From NCBI RefSeq assembly GCF_024343575.1, contig NZ_RJUA01000012.1:40534-104533 (forward strand): a stretch of DNA of 64,000 nucleotides, given 5' to 3'. Below, piece by piece: positions 26,909 to 36,902 of the stretch. Origin of the DNA: Lacihabitans sp. LS3-19 (GTDB lineage: Bacteria > Bacteroidota > Bacteroidia > Cytophagales > Spirosomataceae). Position numbers and translations under genes: made by a program. Every line of letters begins with the position of its first letter. The first letter of the stretch is position 1. The notes under the pieces were generated by a model. It had not been told where the DNA came from. It made no database searches and saw only the letters and a program-made list of their open reading frames with translations.

Positions 26909-28270
26909 ATGAAAAATCTAATTGTTTTATTTGCCGCATTATTGATATTTAGTCAAAAATCTGAAGCACAAGAAATTGTAAAAAGAGATCCTATAATCAG
27001 TAAATATATCCAAGAAATCTCAGCAGATTCTCTTCAGAAATACGTACACACTCTGGTTGATTTTGGCACAAGAAGTACATTAAGCACCGACGAAATACCT
27101 AACAAAGGAATAGGTGCTGCCAGAAAATGGGTTTTAAGTAAGTTTGAGTCTTATGCCAAAAACTCCAACGGAAGAATGACCGCATATTTGGACAAATGGA
27201 CACTAGAACCTGACGGCAGACGGGTAGATAGGCAAATAAAGATGGAAAATGTGATGGCCGTATTAAAAGGAACTGACCCAACAGACACGCGTATTTTTAT
27301 GGTCAGTGGGCACATAGACAGTCGCGTAACAGACGTGATGGATAAGACATCTGATGCACCAGGGGCTAATGACGATGGTAGTGGAACAGTGGCCGTAATG
27401 GAACTTGCCAGAGTTTTGTCTTCTTCAAAATTCCCAGCTACGGTTATTTTTACTGTTTTTAGCGGTGAAGAACAAGGGCTTTTGGGAGCCAAATATCTGG
27501 CTGAAAAAGCTAAGGCTGAAAACTGGAATTTGGTGGCATTGCTCAACAACGACATTATGGGCTCAAACAATGCCAACGAAACCAATATAATAGATAATAC
27601 CAGAGTGAGGGTTTTTAGTGAAGGAATTCCGGCCTTTGAAACCGACAAAAAAGTGGGAGCCATAAGACAGTTTGGTTATGAAGCAGATGGAGGTGCGAGG
27701 CAAGTGGCTCGCTATGTCAAAGAACTTGGAGAGCGTTATGTTGACAATTTAGAAGTGGTGATGATATATAGAAACGACCGATTTCTGCGGGGTGGTGATC
27801 ACACGCCATTCGTAACGGAAGGATTTGCAGCAGTTAGAATATCAGAAATGAACGAGAACTATTTACATCAGCACCAAGACCTCAGAACTGAAAAAGGTAT
27901 AGAGTACGGAGACCTTGAAAAATTTATGGATTTTGAATATTTAAGGAAAAATGTGGCTGTCAATTTAGCTTCTTTGGCTACATTGGCTCAAGCTCCAGCA
28001 GTGCCGGAGGACGTTTTGATAGATGTACAAGGACTGGGAAATTCGACAAATCTGCATTGGTCTGCACCAAAATTTGGAAAAACAGCAGCCTATTATGTGC
28101 TAATGCGAGAAACCCATCAGTCGTTTTGGCAAAAGAAATTTTACACCGAAAACTTAGAACTAAAACTTCCTTACTCTAAAGACAATTACATATTTGCAGT
28201 GCAAGCCGTTGGCATTGGTGGTCATGAGAGCTTGCCTATTTTGCCAAGGGTGAGCATGAAGTCAAAATGA
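26909..28270 (+). CDS. Secreted M28-family zinc peptidase
   Basis: 453 residues with a signal peptide (MKNLIVLFAALLIFSQKSEAQ). The co-catalytic zinc ligands are readable: VSGHIDSR (His), PGANDDGSGTVAVMELAR (bridging Asp), FSGEEQGLLGAKYL (Glu-Glu, general base and ligand), LNNDIMGSN (Asp) and GGDHTPF (His). The last about 85 residues form a separate beta-rich domain (LHWSAPKFGKTAAYYVLMRET), like a fibronectin type III unit. It is an exported aminopeptidase or carboxypeptidase-like enzyme; the exact specificity cannot be read. It stands as a single gene with long AT-rich flanks. Confidence 0.88.
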   Translation: MKNLIVLFAALLIFSQKSEAQEIVKRDPIISKYIQEISADSLQKYVHTLVDFGTRSTLSTDEIPNKGIGAARKWVLSKFESYAKNSNGRMTAYLDKWTLEPDGRRVDRQIKMENVMAVLKGTDPTDTRIFMVSGHIDSRVTDVMDKTSDAPGANDDGSGTVAVMELARVLSSSKFPATVIFTVFSGEEQGLLGAKYLAEKAKAENWNLVALLNNDIMGSNNANETNIIDNTRVRVFSEGIPAFETDKKVGAIRQFGYEADGGARQVARYVKELGERYVDNLEVVMIYRNDRFLRGGDHTPFVTEGFAAVRISEMNENYLHQHQDLRTEKGIEYGDLEKFMDFEYLRKNVAVNLASLATLAQAPAVPEDVLIDVQGLGNSTNLHWSAPKFGKTAAYYVLMRETHQSFWQKKFYTENLELKLPYSKDNYIFAVQAVGIGGHESLPILPRVSMKSK

Positions 28271-28640
28271 GATTTGAAGTCCGAATATTAATCAAAAACT
28301 ACAATATCGTTTTTTAATAACGCTTTTTCAAAACCAATTTTTGAAAAAAAATACTTCTATTTCTTTTCTAGAGAATTTCTAAGTAACAAATAATGTGTGG
28401 AGATTAATAAATACTTTAAATTCGCTTCTAATTTTTAAATAAATAATCCAACATTCTCATGCTATTTTCCTCCAAACTTTAGTACTGCATATAAAACTAG
28501 CTGGTAGAACCGAAGAAATTCATAAAAATACTAGTTCTCTTATTTCTAAATAAAACCCAAAAACTTCCAATTCAGAATCAATTTAAATCATAAAAATATA
28601 AATAAAATTAAATACAAATTTAACTTTATTAAAAAAATAC
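28271..28640. other. AT-rich spacer
   Basis: Nearly 400 nt between the M28 gene and the DUF2089 promoter. No ORF, hairpin terminator, RNA gene or repeat was recognised in it. Confidence 0.4.
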
Positions 28641-28670
28641 TTGCAAATATGAATTTCATTATTACTTTTG
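28641..28670 (+). promoter_or_regulatory. Promoter of the DUF2089/YIP1 genes
   Basis: TTG at 28641-28643, a 19-nt spacer and TACTTTTG at 28663-28670 fit the Bacteroidota -33/-7 consensus. The -7 box ends 10 nt before the ATG, so the leader would be only a few nucleotides long. Confidence 0.6.
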
Positions 28671-28680
28671 TATCATAAAT

Positions 28681-28959
28681 ATGAAATTAATGAAACTACC
28701 AATAACCTGTCCGAGTTGTGAAGCTGAGCTAAAGGTTCAGAGTTTGCTCTGTGACAAATGCCAAACAAATATTAATGGTTCTTTTGACTTACCCGTATTT
28801 CTAAAACTAGATCTAAAGGAGCAAAACTTTATAATGGATTTTGTTCAAACCAGCGGAAGTTTGAAAGTAATGGCCCAACAATTAAACTTGAGTTATCCTA
28901 CTGTTAGAAATATGTTGGACGACCTAATTGGAAAAATTGATACCCTAAAAAACAAATAA
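28681..28959 (+). CDS. DUF2089 family zinc-ribbon/HTH protein
   Basis: 92 residues. The N-terminus carries two CxxC knuckles (CPSCEAEL and CDKCQTNI) that form a zinc ribbon. After it comes FDLPVFLKLDLKEQNFI and an HTH segment (SLKVMAQQLNLSYPTVRNMLDDLI). DUF2089 proteins are thought to be DNA-binding regulators, often placed before small membrane protein genes, as here with a YIP1 gene 1 nt downstream. The likely role is local control of that gene (inference). Confidence 0.85.
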   Translation: MKLMKLPITCPSCEAELKVQSLLCDKCQTNINGSFDLPVFLKLDLKEQNFIMDFVQTSGSLKVMAQQLNLSYPTVRNMLDDLIGKIDTLKNK

Positions 28960-28960
28960 A

Positions 28961-29572
28961 ATGAACAAGAACATTTACAATCCATTTAATAAAATTGCTG
29001 GGGTGCAAGCACTGGGTATTGGCCTTACTGCAATTATTATAATTTCAATTATAGCACATTTTAGTGGTGTTACTTTCCCGAGTATTATTTCAGCTCAAAC
29101 TGGAACCAATGCTATGTCAATACCTAGATTGTTGGTACAAAACTTAGGTCATTGGATTATTTTTTCAACTATTATTTACCTTTTCGGAGTTTTCGCATCA
29201 AAATCTCACATTAGAGCTATCGATATATTTGGTACCATAGCAGTTTCTCGAATACCTTTTATATTATTTTCTTTTCTTGGTTTTTTACCTATTGATGGAA
29301 TTACTCAAAAAATTTCGGCTGCTGTAAAGACCAATCCCGCTGACCCAAATTTGCTCTCTGACGTTCCTCTATCAGAAATATCTATTTTGATAGTTTTTGC
29401 TTTATTAACCCTAGCTATAGCTGTCTGGGTAATTGCTCTTATGTACAATGCATTTCGAATATCCTCAAATATAAAAGGTGAAAAATCAGCTATCTTGTTT
29501 ATTGTAGCTATCATACTATCTTCAATCTTTTCCTATTTTTATGAGATTATGATAGTTCGGCTTATTCCTTAA
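28961..29572 (+). CDS. YIP1-family membrane protein
   Basis: 203 residues with about five membrane helices: near residues 18-35, 60-80, 95-112, 145-165 and 178-198. The N-terminal NPFNKIAGVQALGIGL is the usual YIP1 start. The function of bacterial YIP1 proteins is unknown. It begins 1 nt after the DUF2089 gene stop, so the two are cotranslated. Confidence 0.75.
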   Translation: MNKNIYNPFNKIAGVQALGIGLTAIIIISIIAHFSGVTFPSIISAQTGTNAMSIPRLLVQNLGHWIIFSTIIYLFGVFASKSHIRAIDIFGTIAVSRIPFILFSFLGFLPIDGITQKISAAVKTNPADPNLLSDVPLSEISILIVFALLTLAIAVWVIALMYNAFRISSNIKGEKSAILFIVAIILSSIFSYFYEIMIVRLIP

Positions 29573-29653
29573 TTTTTAATCTAAATTGTTAAATATCAGT
29601 ATTTTGTAAATACTGACTGTCATATTTATGTCTAAATTTTAAATAAAATCATC

Positions 29654-31051
29654 ATGAAAAAATTAACTTTCTTATTATTATTTTTCAGTTTTCAAACTGT
29701 TTTCGGACAAGCTATAGAGGGACAATGGAACGGCGTCCTTTCGGTTCAAGGCACGCAATTGCGTTTGGTATTTCATATTAAAAAAACTGGCGAAACTTAC
29801 GTTTCCACAATGGATAGCCCAGACCAAGGTGCCAAAGACATTCCAGTAACCAGTACTGTTTTTGATGGTAAAAAGATAAACCTTGAAGTTACAAATGCAG
29901 GAATCAAATACGAGGGGGAATTAGACGGGGAGTCGAAAATTACGGGTACGTTTTCGCAAGGAAATTTTAAAACAGCCATGGAACTTGGAAGAGAAAAAGT
30001 GGCTGTAAAAAGAGTATTAAAACCTCAAGACCCTATTGAGCCATATGGATATTATTCTGAAGAAGTAAAATTTGAAAACAAATCAGATAATATTACTTTA
30101 GCAGGTACGCTTACTCTACCCAAAAAAGCAGGAAAATACCCAGTAGTTATTTTGATTTCGGGCAGCGGGCCCCAAAACCGTGATGAAGAGTTACTTGGAC
30201 ACCGACCTTTCTTAGTTATTGCAGACCATCTAACCAAAAACGGCATAGGCGTATTAAGATATGACGACAGAGGTACTTTTGAATCTACAGGAAAGTTTAA
30301 AGGAGCTACAAGCGAAGATTTTGCTAAAGATGTGGAAGCCGCTTTAAGTTATTTATTAACTAGAGATGATATTGAAAAAAGCAAAATAGGCTTAATTGGC
30401 CATAGTGAAGGCGGTTTAATAGCCCCGATGGTCGCTTCCAGAAACAAAGATGTTGCTTTCATAGTGCTATTGGCTGGACCTGGAATCTCGGGAGCGGAAT
30501 TGCTTCCTATTCAAACATCATTGATAGAAAAAGCAAATGGTGCTTCAAAGGCAGAAGTTAAAAAATCAAAAAAACTAAGTAGTGAAATTTTTGAGATCGT
30601 GGCAAAATCTAACGATAATACTAAGTTAGAAGCAGATCTAACTACCAAACTAAAAACCATCTATGCCAAATCTAGCCCGAATGAGCGTAAAAAAGCTGGT
30701 ACTGAAGACGAGTTCTTAAAAACGCAATTGACCACTATTTTAGACCCTTGGTTCTTGAATTTTTTAAAACATGACCCTAGAGCAACTTTAGAAAATGTAA
30801 AATGCCCAGTATTGGCAATAAATGGTGAAAAAGACTTGCAAGTACCGCCAAAAGAAAATTTGAATGCAATAGAAAAGTCTCTTAAAAAAGGTGGAAACAG
30901 CGATGTTACAATTTTAGAATTCCCAAATCTAAATCACTTATTCCAAGAAAGCACCACAGGTTCTCCAAAAGAATATGCTAAAATAGAGCAAACTTTTGCA
31001 CCTGTAGCTCTTGAAAGTATATCCACATGGGTATTAAAAAGAGTAAAATAA
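29654..31051 (+). CDS. Secreted alpha/beta hydrolase
   Basis: 465 residues with a signal peptide (MKKLTFLLLFFSFQTVFGQ). Residues about 20-115 are a beta-rich lipocalin-like domain (IEGQWNGVLSVQGTQLRLVF). The hydrolase domain follows: oxyanion region ILISGSGPQNRDEE, DDRGTFESTGKF, nucleophile elbow GLIGHSEGGL (Ser), late Asp in LAINGEKDLQVP and His in FPNLNHLFQES. It is typically annotated as an alpha/beta fold hydrolase or S9-like esterase. The N-terminal domain fused to an S9/dienelactone-like hydrolase is common in Bacteroidota; the substrate is unknown. A hairpin terminator follows. Confidence 0.87.
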   Translation: MKKLTFLLLFFSFQTVFGQAIEGQWNGVLSVQGTQLRLVFHIKKTGETYVSTMDSPDQGAKDIPVTSTVFDGKKINLEVTNAGIKYEGELDGESKITGTFSQGNFKTAMELGREKVAVKRVLKPQDPIEPYGYYSEEVKFENKSDNITLAGTLTLPKKAGKYPVVILISGSGPQNRDEELLGHRPFLVIADHLTKNGIGVLRYDDRGTFESTGKFKGATSEDFAKDVEAALSYLLTRDDIEKSKIGLIGHSEGGLIAPMVASRNKDVAFIVLLAGPGISGAELLPIQTSLIEKANGASKAEVKKSKKLSSEIFEIVAKSNDNTKLEADLTTKLKTIYAKSSPNERKKAGTEDEFLKTQLTTILDPWFLNFLKHDPRATLENVKCPVLAINGEKDLQVPPKENLNAIEKSLKKGGNSDVTILEFPNLNHLFQESTTGSPKEYAKIEQTFAPVALESISTWVLKRVK

Positions 31052-31060
31052 CAAGAAATT

Positions 31061-31099
31061 CATGTCACAAATATTTAAAAATTGTGACATGATTTTTTT
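31061..31099 (+). terminator. Terminator after the alpha/beta hydrolase gene
   Basis: Perfect 10-bp stem CATGTCACAA / TTGTGACATG followed by ATTTTTTTA. The T-run overlaps the stop codon of the convergent pckA. Confidence 0.82.
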
Positions 31100-32684
31100 A
31101 TACTTTCGGCCCTGCTCCAATAATCTCAGCCGAACTACCTGCTTCAAACTTCGTGAAATTCTTTACAAACTGTTCGGCTAAATGCTTGGCTTGTTTTTCA
31201 TACGCAGCTTTATCTGCCCAAGTGTTAGATGGAATCAAAAGCTCAGAGGGCACTTCAGGGCATGAAGTTGGTATTTCGAAACCAAACAATTCGTCTTTTA
31301 TGGTCGGAACTTTATCAAGTGTTCCGTTGTGAATGGCATGAATAATAGCCCTAGTGTATTTCAATTTTATACGACTACCTACTCCATAGCCTCCACTAAT
31401 CCAGCCAGTATTTACCAACCAGACTTTGGTATTATGCTTTTTGATTTTTTCCGCCAATAACTCCGCATATTTGCTAGGGTGCCAAACCATAAACGCCGCA
31501 CCAAAGCATGCCGAAAATGTAGCCTGAGGTTCATCAACTCCCATTTCGGTTCCAGCCACTTTCGCGGTGTAACCACTAATAAAATGATACATGCTTTGTT
31601 CCGGACTCAGTTTTGAAACTGGTGGCAAAACCCCATAAGCATCTGCCGTAAGGAAAATCACATTGTTTGGATGTCCACCTAGACAAGGTATTTGTGCATT
31701 CGGAATATATTCTATTGGATATGCGGCACGCGTATTTTCTGTTATGCTTTTATTCGTATAATCAACTTCACTGGTAGCAGGATCTAGTACAACATTTTCT
31801 AATACCGTCCCGAATTTTATAGCATTAAATATCTCAGGTTCTTTTTCTGCCGAAAGGTCTATGGCCTTAGCATAACATCCGCCTTCGATATTAAAAATTC
31901 CATTATCTGACCAACAATGCTCGTCATCACCTATCAATTTTCTATCTGGGTCGGCAGAAAGGGTGGTTTTTCCTGTTCCACTAAGACCAAAGAAAAGCGA
32001 GACATCGCCCTCATCGCCCATATTGGCGGAGCAGTGCATACTCATAACGCCTATTTTTGGCATTATGTAGTTCATCACTGTAAACACCCCTTTTTTCATT
32101 TCACCCGCATATTCTGTACCTAGAATTACGAATTCTTTACGCTCAAAACAAAGGTCAACGCTTGTTCGAGAATTCATGTGCGAAGTAAAAGAATTCGCAG
32201 GAAATTCGCCTCCGTTAAAAATAACATAATCAGGTTCGCCAAAAGTGGCTAATTGCTCCTGTGTGGGCCTGATAAGCATATTATGCATAAAAAGGGCATG
32301 GTAAGGTCTTGTGCAAATCACACGAACTTTGATTTGATATTTTGGGTCCCAACCTGCATAACCGTCTACGACATAAATTCTGGTTCTGGTATTGAAGTAG
32401 TCTAGGGCTCTTTGTTTGTTTATATCAAAAGTATGTTCATCCATTTTGATGTTTACATTGCCCCACCAAATATCATTGACGCTTTCAGGACGCTCAATTA
32501 TTCGTTTATCTTTTGGACTTCGGCCAGTTTTTGTGCCAGACTTTAATGCCAAAGCACCCGAACTCGTAATTTCGGCGTCAGGTTCATACTGAATAGCCAA
32601 TTTGTACAATTGTGCAGGTGAAACATTTCTTATTACTTCTTTCGGATTTATCCCGTAGCCTTTTAGATTAAATTTTTCAGACAT
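31098..32684 (-). CDS. pckA: Phosphoenolpyruvate carboxykinase (ATP)
   Basis: 528 residues, normal for the ATP-dependent enzyme, which converts oxaloacetate plus ATP to PEP, CO2 and ADP and opens gluconeogenesis. The kinase P-loop is [14 protein letters not shown] (about residue 233); ahead of it lies [18 protein letters not shown] and after it [22 protein letters not shown] with the metal-binding Asp. The substrate segment is [21 protein letters not shown]. Given the nearby amino-acid degradation genes, it would feed carbon from amino acids into sugar synthesis. It is a single gene, convergent with the hydrolase. Confidence 0.96.
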   Translation of the reverse strand: MSEKFNLKGYGINPKEVIRNVSPAQLYKLAIQYEPDAEITSSGALALKSGTKTGRSPKDKRIIERPESVNDIWWGNVNIKMDEHTFDINKQRALDYFNTRTRIYVVDGYAGWDPKYQIKVRVICTRPYHALFMHNMLIRPTQEQLATFGEPDYVIFNGGEFPANSFTSHMNSRTSVDLCFERKEFVILGTEYAGEMKKGVFTVMNYIMPKIGVMSMHCSANMGDEGDVSLFFGLSGTGKTTLSADPDRKLIGDDEHCWSDNGIFNIEGGCYAKAIDLSAEKEPEIFNAIKFGTVLENVVLDPATSEVDYTNKSITENTRAAYPIEYIPNAQIPCLGGHPNNVIFLTADAYGVLPPVSKLSPEQSMYHFISGYTAKVAGTEMGVDEPQATFSACFGAAFMVWHPSKYAELLAEKIKKHNTKVWLVNTGWISGGYGVGSRIKLKYTRAIIHAIHNGTLDKVPTIKDELFGFEIPTSCPEVPSELLIPSNTWADKAAYEKQAKHLAEQFVKNFTKFEAGSSAEIIGAGPKV

Positions 32685-32956
32685 AAAAAAGATTATTTTT
32701 TTGCAAATTATCTATAAAAACCCCAATTTACTATGATATAAAACAAGATTTAATAAAAATGTTATTTTGATAATTAAATAGTTGATTTTGAATAATTTAA
32801 TAAAAAAAATTGCTATTTTAATCTAGAAAAAAGAATTGAAAATTAAAGAATATGATAAAAATCAGAATTTAGAAAGAAAATTGAATTTCAAAAATATTTA
32901 TAGCTTAAAATCCTAAATATTACACTCAAAAAAAAGCGGATTTGGGCTTAAATTGT

Positions 32957-32964
32957 TAGTTTTG
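32957..32964 (+). promoter_or_regulatory. -7 promoter box of the GH3 gene
   Basis: TAGTTTTG fits TAnnTTTG and ends 17 nt before the ATG. A TTTG at 32941-32944 is too close (12-nt spacer) to be a normal -33 box. Confidence 0.4.
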
Positions 32965-32980
32965 TGACAAAGAATAAAAT

Positions 32981-34465
32981 ATGGGAATAAGGTCTTTTTT
33001 TAGTAAACCTCTAGCGGCATTTGTTGATTATCAAACCAAAAAATGGTTAAAAAATCCTATTGGAACTCAAACCCAATGGATGCAAAAACTGGTTGCAGAA
33101 GCACAGCAAACAGCATTTGGCAAAGACCACAATTTTAGTCAAATTAAAACCTATGAAGATTTTAAAAAGCAAGTTCCAGTAAGGGATTACGAAGAATTGA
33201 AGCCTTATATTGAACGAATTTTAAAAGGAGAATCGGATGTTTTATGGAAAAACAAACCGCTGTATTTGGCAAAAACTTCAGGAACTACTTCTGGCGTAAA
33301 ATACATTCCGATATCTAAAGAATCCATTCATAACCATATCAATTCTGCCAAAAACGCCATTTTGGCTTATATTCACGAAACAGGAAACGCTTCCTATTTA
33401 GACAAAAAACTGATATTCCTTTCTGGTAGTCCAGAAATGGACAAAAAAGCGGGGATTTTTACGGGTAGACTTTCAGGCATATCAAACCACCATGTTCCTG
33501 CGTATTTACGAACTAACCAAATGCCAAGCTATGAAACCAACTGCATAGAAGATTGGGAAACGAAGCTAGATAAAATAATAGACGAAACCATTGACCAACC
33601 AATGGGTTTGATCTCGGGTATACCACCATGGGTACAGATGTATTTTGACAGAATAACCGAACGAACGGGAAAGAAAATAAAAGACGTTTTTCCTGATTTT
33701 GGCCTATTTATTTATGGAGGCGTAAATTTTGAACCCTATAAAGCGAAACTGTTTGAATCTATCGGAAAATCAATAGATGCCATTGAACTTTATCCGGCCT
33801 CTGAAGGATTTATAGCTTACCAAGATTCCCAAAAAGAACCCGGCATGTTGCTTTTGCTAAATACAGGGATATTCTTCGAATTTATACCAGCAGAAGAGTA
33901 TTTTGATGAAAATCCAAGTAGATTACACATTGGTGAGGTAGAATTAAACAAAAACTATGCACTGATTATCAACTCTAACGCTGGCCTTTGGGGATACTCA
34001 ATCGGAGATACTGTAAAATTCGTTTCATTAAATCCACATAGAATTGAGGTTTCAGGCAGAATCAAACATTTTATATCTGCATTTGGTGAGCATGTAATAG
34101 GCGAAGAAGTAGAAAAAGCGATGAAACATGCTTGTTCCCTCCATCCAGAAGTAGAACTTGTGGAATTTACAGTAGCACCCATGGTTGCTCCGACCGAAGG
34201 CCTCCCCTATCATGAATGGTTGGTTGAATTTGCCAAACCACCGCATAATATTGACCAATTTCAGCGAGATTTAGACCAAAAAATGGTGGAACTCAATGTA
34301 TATTATCAGGACTTAATAGATGGAAACATATTGCGACCACTGGTTATAAAACCGCTGAAAACCAATTCCTTTATAGAATATATGCGATCGATAGGCAAAT
34401 TGGGTGGACAAAACAAAGTGCCTCGCTTAGCCAATGACCGTAAAATTGCAGATCAACTAGCCTAA
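32981..34465 (+). CDS. GH3-family acyl-adenylating enzyme
   Basis: 494 residues related to plant GH3 (auxin-responsive promoter family) proteins, which belong to the ANL adenylate-forming superfamily and couple carboxylic acids to amino acids. The ATP motif is LAKTSGTTSGVKYIPIS, followed by the middle motif YPASEGFIAYQ and the hinge region GYSIGDTVKFVSLNPHRIEVSGR. Bacterial GH3 genes are frequent in Bacteroidota, where substrate and role are unknown. The next gene begins 5 nt downstream, which suggests a two-step function with the toroid protein. Confidence 0.88.
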   Translation: MGIRSFFSKPLAAFVDYQTKKWLKNPIGTQTQWMQKLVAEAQQTAFGKDHNFSQIKTYEDFKKQVPVRDYEELKPYIERILKGESDVLWKNKPLYLAKTSGTTSGVKYIPISKESIHNHINSAKNAILAYIHETGNASYLDKKLIFLSGSPEMDKKAGIFTGRLSGISNHHVPAYLRTNQMPSYETNCIEDWETKLDKIIDETIDQPMGLISGIPPWVQMYFDRITERTGKKIKDVFPDFGLFIYGGVNFEPYKAKLFESIGKSIDAIELYPASEGFIAYQDSQKEPGMLLLLNTGIFFEFIPAEEYFDENPSRLHIGEVELNKNYALIINSNAGLWGYSIGDTVKFVSLNPHRIEVSGRIKHFISAFGEHVIGEEVEKAMKHACSLHPEVELVEFTVAPMVAPTEGLPYHEWLVEFAKPPHNIDQFQRDLDQKMVELNVYYQDLIDGNILRPLVIKPLKTNSFIEYMRSIGKLGGQNKVPRLANDRKIADQLA

Positions 34466-34470
34466 TATCT

Positions 34471-35850
34471 ATGAAAATAGCCTTTGGGGTATTTTATTGT
34501 TTTTCATTTTCTGTCTTAATGGGACAAACCGTTTCGACGGAAGAAATAAATTTGGCCAGACAAAAAGCCTTAATTTTTTTAGAAAAAGAGCAGGTAAAAA
34601 CTACAATAGATAACAAGGTTTTTGAAGGAGAATGGCCCGCTTACATGCACATGACCAATGCTTTTGTGCTTTTAGGTAAATCTGAAAAATACCGCGACTC
34701 CAACTGTTTCAATATGACGGGAATTTTCAATGCACTCTCTGAAGCATATTTGTTGGATACTACACAAGCTTCTATCAAACCTATGCTTGAGAAAGCCTAT
34801 CCTGAGCTGCTAAGATATAAAAAAGATTCTTTATTTAATTTCTGGAAACTATTGCCACCTAATAGAGATTTATCCAGAAAAATGGACAATCCTGCGGATG
34901 CTTTGGTGAGAAGACCAACGCATTATAAATTAAAAAGCAGATTTATCAATAATGCAGCAAACGTTGCTTTTGACAATGACGACACTTCCACAGGGAATCT
35001 TTCTTTGTTTTATTATTCAAAAATATTTGGGGATAAAGCTATTAAAACAATAAGTCAAGCAGCATTTGATAAATATCTTGACAGCAACCGAAAAGCTTAT
35101 CATTGGCATAATTATTTGGTTAGAATACCAAGACATTCAAATGCATTTTTGACCTGGCAAGGCCAAGAGCGAGACTTTAAACATTGGAGTTTTCTAAAAG
35201 CAGCAGGGCATAATCTAATCTTCTTTTTACCTTCTAGCGGTGCTTATCCGCATCCTTTTGTACCATATATACCTTGGGGAGCCAATGATATAGATGCGGT
35301 GGTCAATGCCAACATTCTGACCTATTTGGCCACAACAAATCAATTAGATCAATCTGTTGGAAAAAATGGAGCTAATAAACTGATAAGTTATCAAATAAAT
35401 AGAGGTCGCTGGAGCAGAGCCGGAATGTATTATCCCAATAAATACCATTTTCATTATGCAGTTTCTAAAAATATTTTGGCAGGAAATCATGAGCTAAAAT
35501 CAGAAGGGCAAAGTATTTTATCGCACTTATTGGATACCCAATTGCCCGATGGACATTTTGAAAGCCGAAGAAAAGTAAACAAAAAGGACATTTTACAATC
35601 GACAGTTTATGGCTTGACAAGCTTGCTCAACCTCAAAGAAGCTGGCTACGATGTTCCTAAAGAAAGAATCGACCTAAGCATAAAATACCTTTTAGAACAT
35701 CAAAATGAAGATGGTTCCTGGCAAGGCGGGGTGTTTTTCTCAGGCGGCACAGTGGTAAGAAATGTCCTGCATTTCCAATCTGAAGCCTATACTACTTCGT
35801 TGATGGTGCTGGCTTTGAATAAATGGAAAAAGCTTTACACTTCAATTTAA
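34471..35850 (+). CDS. Secreted alpha/alpha-toroid (terpenoid cyclase/prenyltransferase-like) protein
   Basis: 459 residues with a signal peptide (MKIAFGVFYCFSFSVLMGQ). The C-terminal half has repeats like those of terpene cyclases and prenyltransferase beta subunits: DTQLPDGHFESRR, STVYGLTSLLNLKEAGYD, LSIKYLLEHQNEDGSWQGG and HFQSEAYTTSLMVLALNKW (the QW-like pattern GSWQG). The N-terminal half is helical. Export and the absence of a DxDD or metal site make a cyclase role unlikely; it may instead bind or cleave a polymer, like toroid lyases. It is paired with the GH3 gene (5-nt gap) and ends overlapping the convergent MDR gene by 9 nt. Confidence 0.65.
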   Translation: MKIAFGVFYCFSFSVLMGQTVSTEEINLARQKALIFLEKEQVKTTIDNKVFEGEWPAYMHMTNAFVLLGKSEKYRDSNCFNMTGIFNALSEAYLLDTTQASIKPMLEKAYPELLRYKKDSLFNFWKLLPPNRDLSRKMDNPADALVRRPTHYKLKSRFINNAANVAFDNDDTSTGNLSLFYYSKIFGDKAIKTISQAAFDKYLDSNRKAYHWHNYLVRIPRHSNAFLTWQGQERDFKHWSFLKAAGHNLIFFLPSSGAYPHPFVPYIPWGANDIDAVVNANILTYLATTNQLDQSVGKNGANKLISYQINRGRWSRAGMYYPNKYHFHYAVSKNILAGNHELKSEGQSILSHLLDTQLPDGHFESRRKVNKKDILQSTVYGLTSLLNLKEAGYDVPKERIDLSIKYLLEHQNEDGSWQGGVFFSGGTVVRNVLHFQSEAYTTSLMVLALNKWKKLYTSI

Positions 35851-36822
35851 ATCCAAAAGCACTTTTCCAGAAGACATTTGATTGATATACGTTTCTAAAC
35901 CGTCCTTTAACTCTTCCATTTTTATAGTTTTTTGAATCGTAGTTTCAAATCCAGCACTCAACATTTTCTGAATTTTCCTAACATCCAAAACCACCTCGAC
36001 GATGGATTTCTTTTGGGCTTCTTTACTTAGCCAATAGCCTTCTACTGTATTTTGTTTGAAAAGTATATTCTGAGGAGAAAAATCACTTGGCTTTTGATCT
36101 AATCTTCCATATATTATCATTTTGGAGTTATCTGGCAGTACATTTAAAGTTTCGTAAGGCATGCGTCCTCCTCCTATTGCATCTAAAAACAAAACTTTTT
36201 TGAAAGATTTTGTTGCTGTTTTTAAAGTCTCTAGATATTCTGTTTTTTCAGTACAAAAGACTTCAGAAAAGCCTTTAGATAAAACTTCTTCTTTCAATTC
36301 TTCTTTTCTAATCAAACCAAAAACTGGAATCTTGGCTTCTTTTGCAAAATGTGTAACCATTTGTCCCAAGGCACTTCCAGCAGCAGAAAATACTATTAAA
36401 TCCGCATGCATTTTCTTGGCTTTTTTTATGAAAGAAAGGGCCGTAAGTGGATTAACAAACAACATTGACCCTTGCTTCAAACTAACATTTTTTTGCAAGT
36501 CCATGCATTTATTTGCATCGGTAAGCATATATTCAGCCCAAGTGCCGTTGCCCGTATTTGGAGCTGTACATGCCACATTTTTATTTAAAAGACGATTGGC
36601 TAAAAAACCTCCACCAGACGCAACAACAACTCCGCTTCCTTCTAATCCTGGCACAACTGGAAATGCTTTTTTCAGTCCGTAATTGCCAGTCAAAAATGCC
36701 AAATCAGATGGATTTATAGGAGAAAAAGCCATCTTTACCAAAACTTGCCCTTTTGCAGGTACTGGTTTTGGGATTTCGGACAACTCAAATTCATTTGGGC
36801 CTTTTAAGAGGATAACTTTCAT
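35842..36822 (-). CDS. MDR-superfamily quinone oxidoreductase/alcohol dehydrogenase
   Basis: 326 residues. GroES-like N-terminal domain with VLVKMAFSPINPSDLAFLTGNYG and VPGLEGSGVVVASGG; then the nucleotide-binding domain with VFSAAGSALGQMVTHFAKEA (a Rossmann motif with AxxxxG in place of GxGxxG). No structural zinc cysteines are seen, so it is the zinc-independent quinone reductase type, using NADPH on an unknown carbonyl or quinone. It may be an enoyl-reductase of MECR-like specificity. The 3' end overlaps the end of the convergent toroid gene by 9 nt. Confidence 0.85.
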   Translation of the reverse strand: MKVILLKGPNEFELSEIPKPVPAKGQVLVKMAFSPINPSDLAFLTGNYGLKKAFPVVPGLEGSGVVVASGGGFLANRLLNKNVACTAPNTGNGTWAEYMLTDANKCMDLQKNVSLKQGSMLFVNPLTALSFIKKAKKMHADLIVFSAAGSALGQMVTHFAKEAKIPVFGLIRKEELKEEVLSKGFSEVFCTEKTEYLETLKTATKSFKKVLFLDAIGGGRMPYETLNVLPDNSKMIIYGRLDQKPSDFSPQNILFKQNTVEGYWLSKEAQKKSIVEVVLDVRKIQKMLSAGFETTIQKTIKMEELKDGLETYINQMSSGKVLLDLN

Positions 36823-36851
36823 AAATACGCTGATTTTTTTGCAATATAAAC

Positions 36852-36879
36852 AAAAAAAGCAGCCAATTATGACTGCTTT
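36852..36879 (-). terminator. Terminator of the LolA-like gene
   Basis: On the minus strand AAAGCAG...CTGCTTT forms a 7-bp stem with a 10-nt loop, followed by a TTTTTTT tract. It lies 24 nt after the LolA-like stop. Confidence 0.72.
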
Positions 36880-36902
36880 AATATCTATTAATTCAATAAT
36901 TC

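Noticed and set aside
34471..35850. Squalene-hopene cyclase
   Set aside because: Secreted, half the usual size, no DxDD motif.
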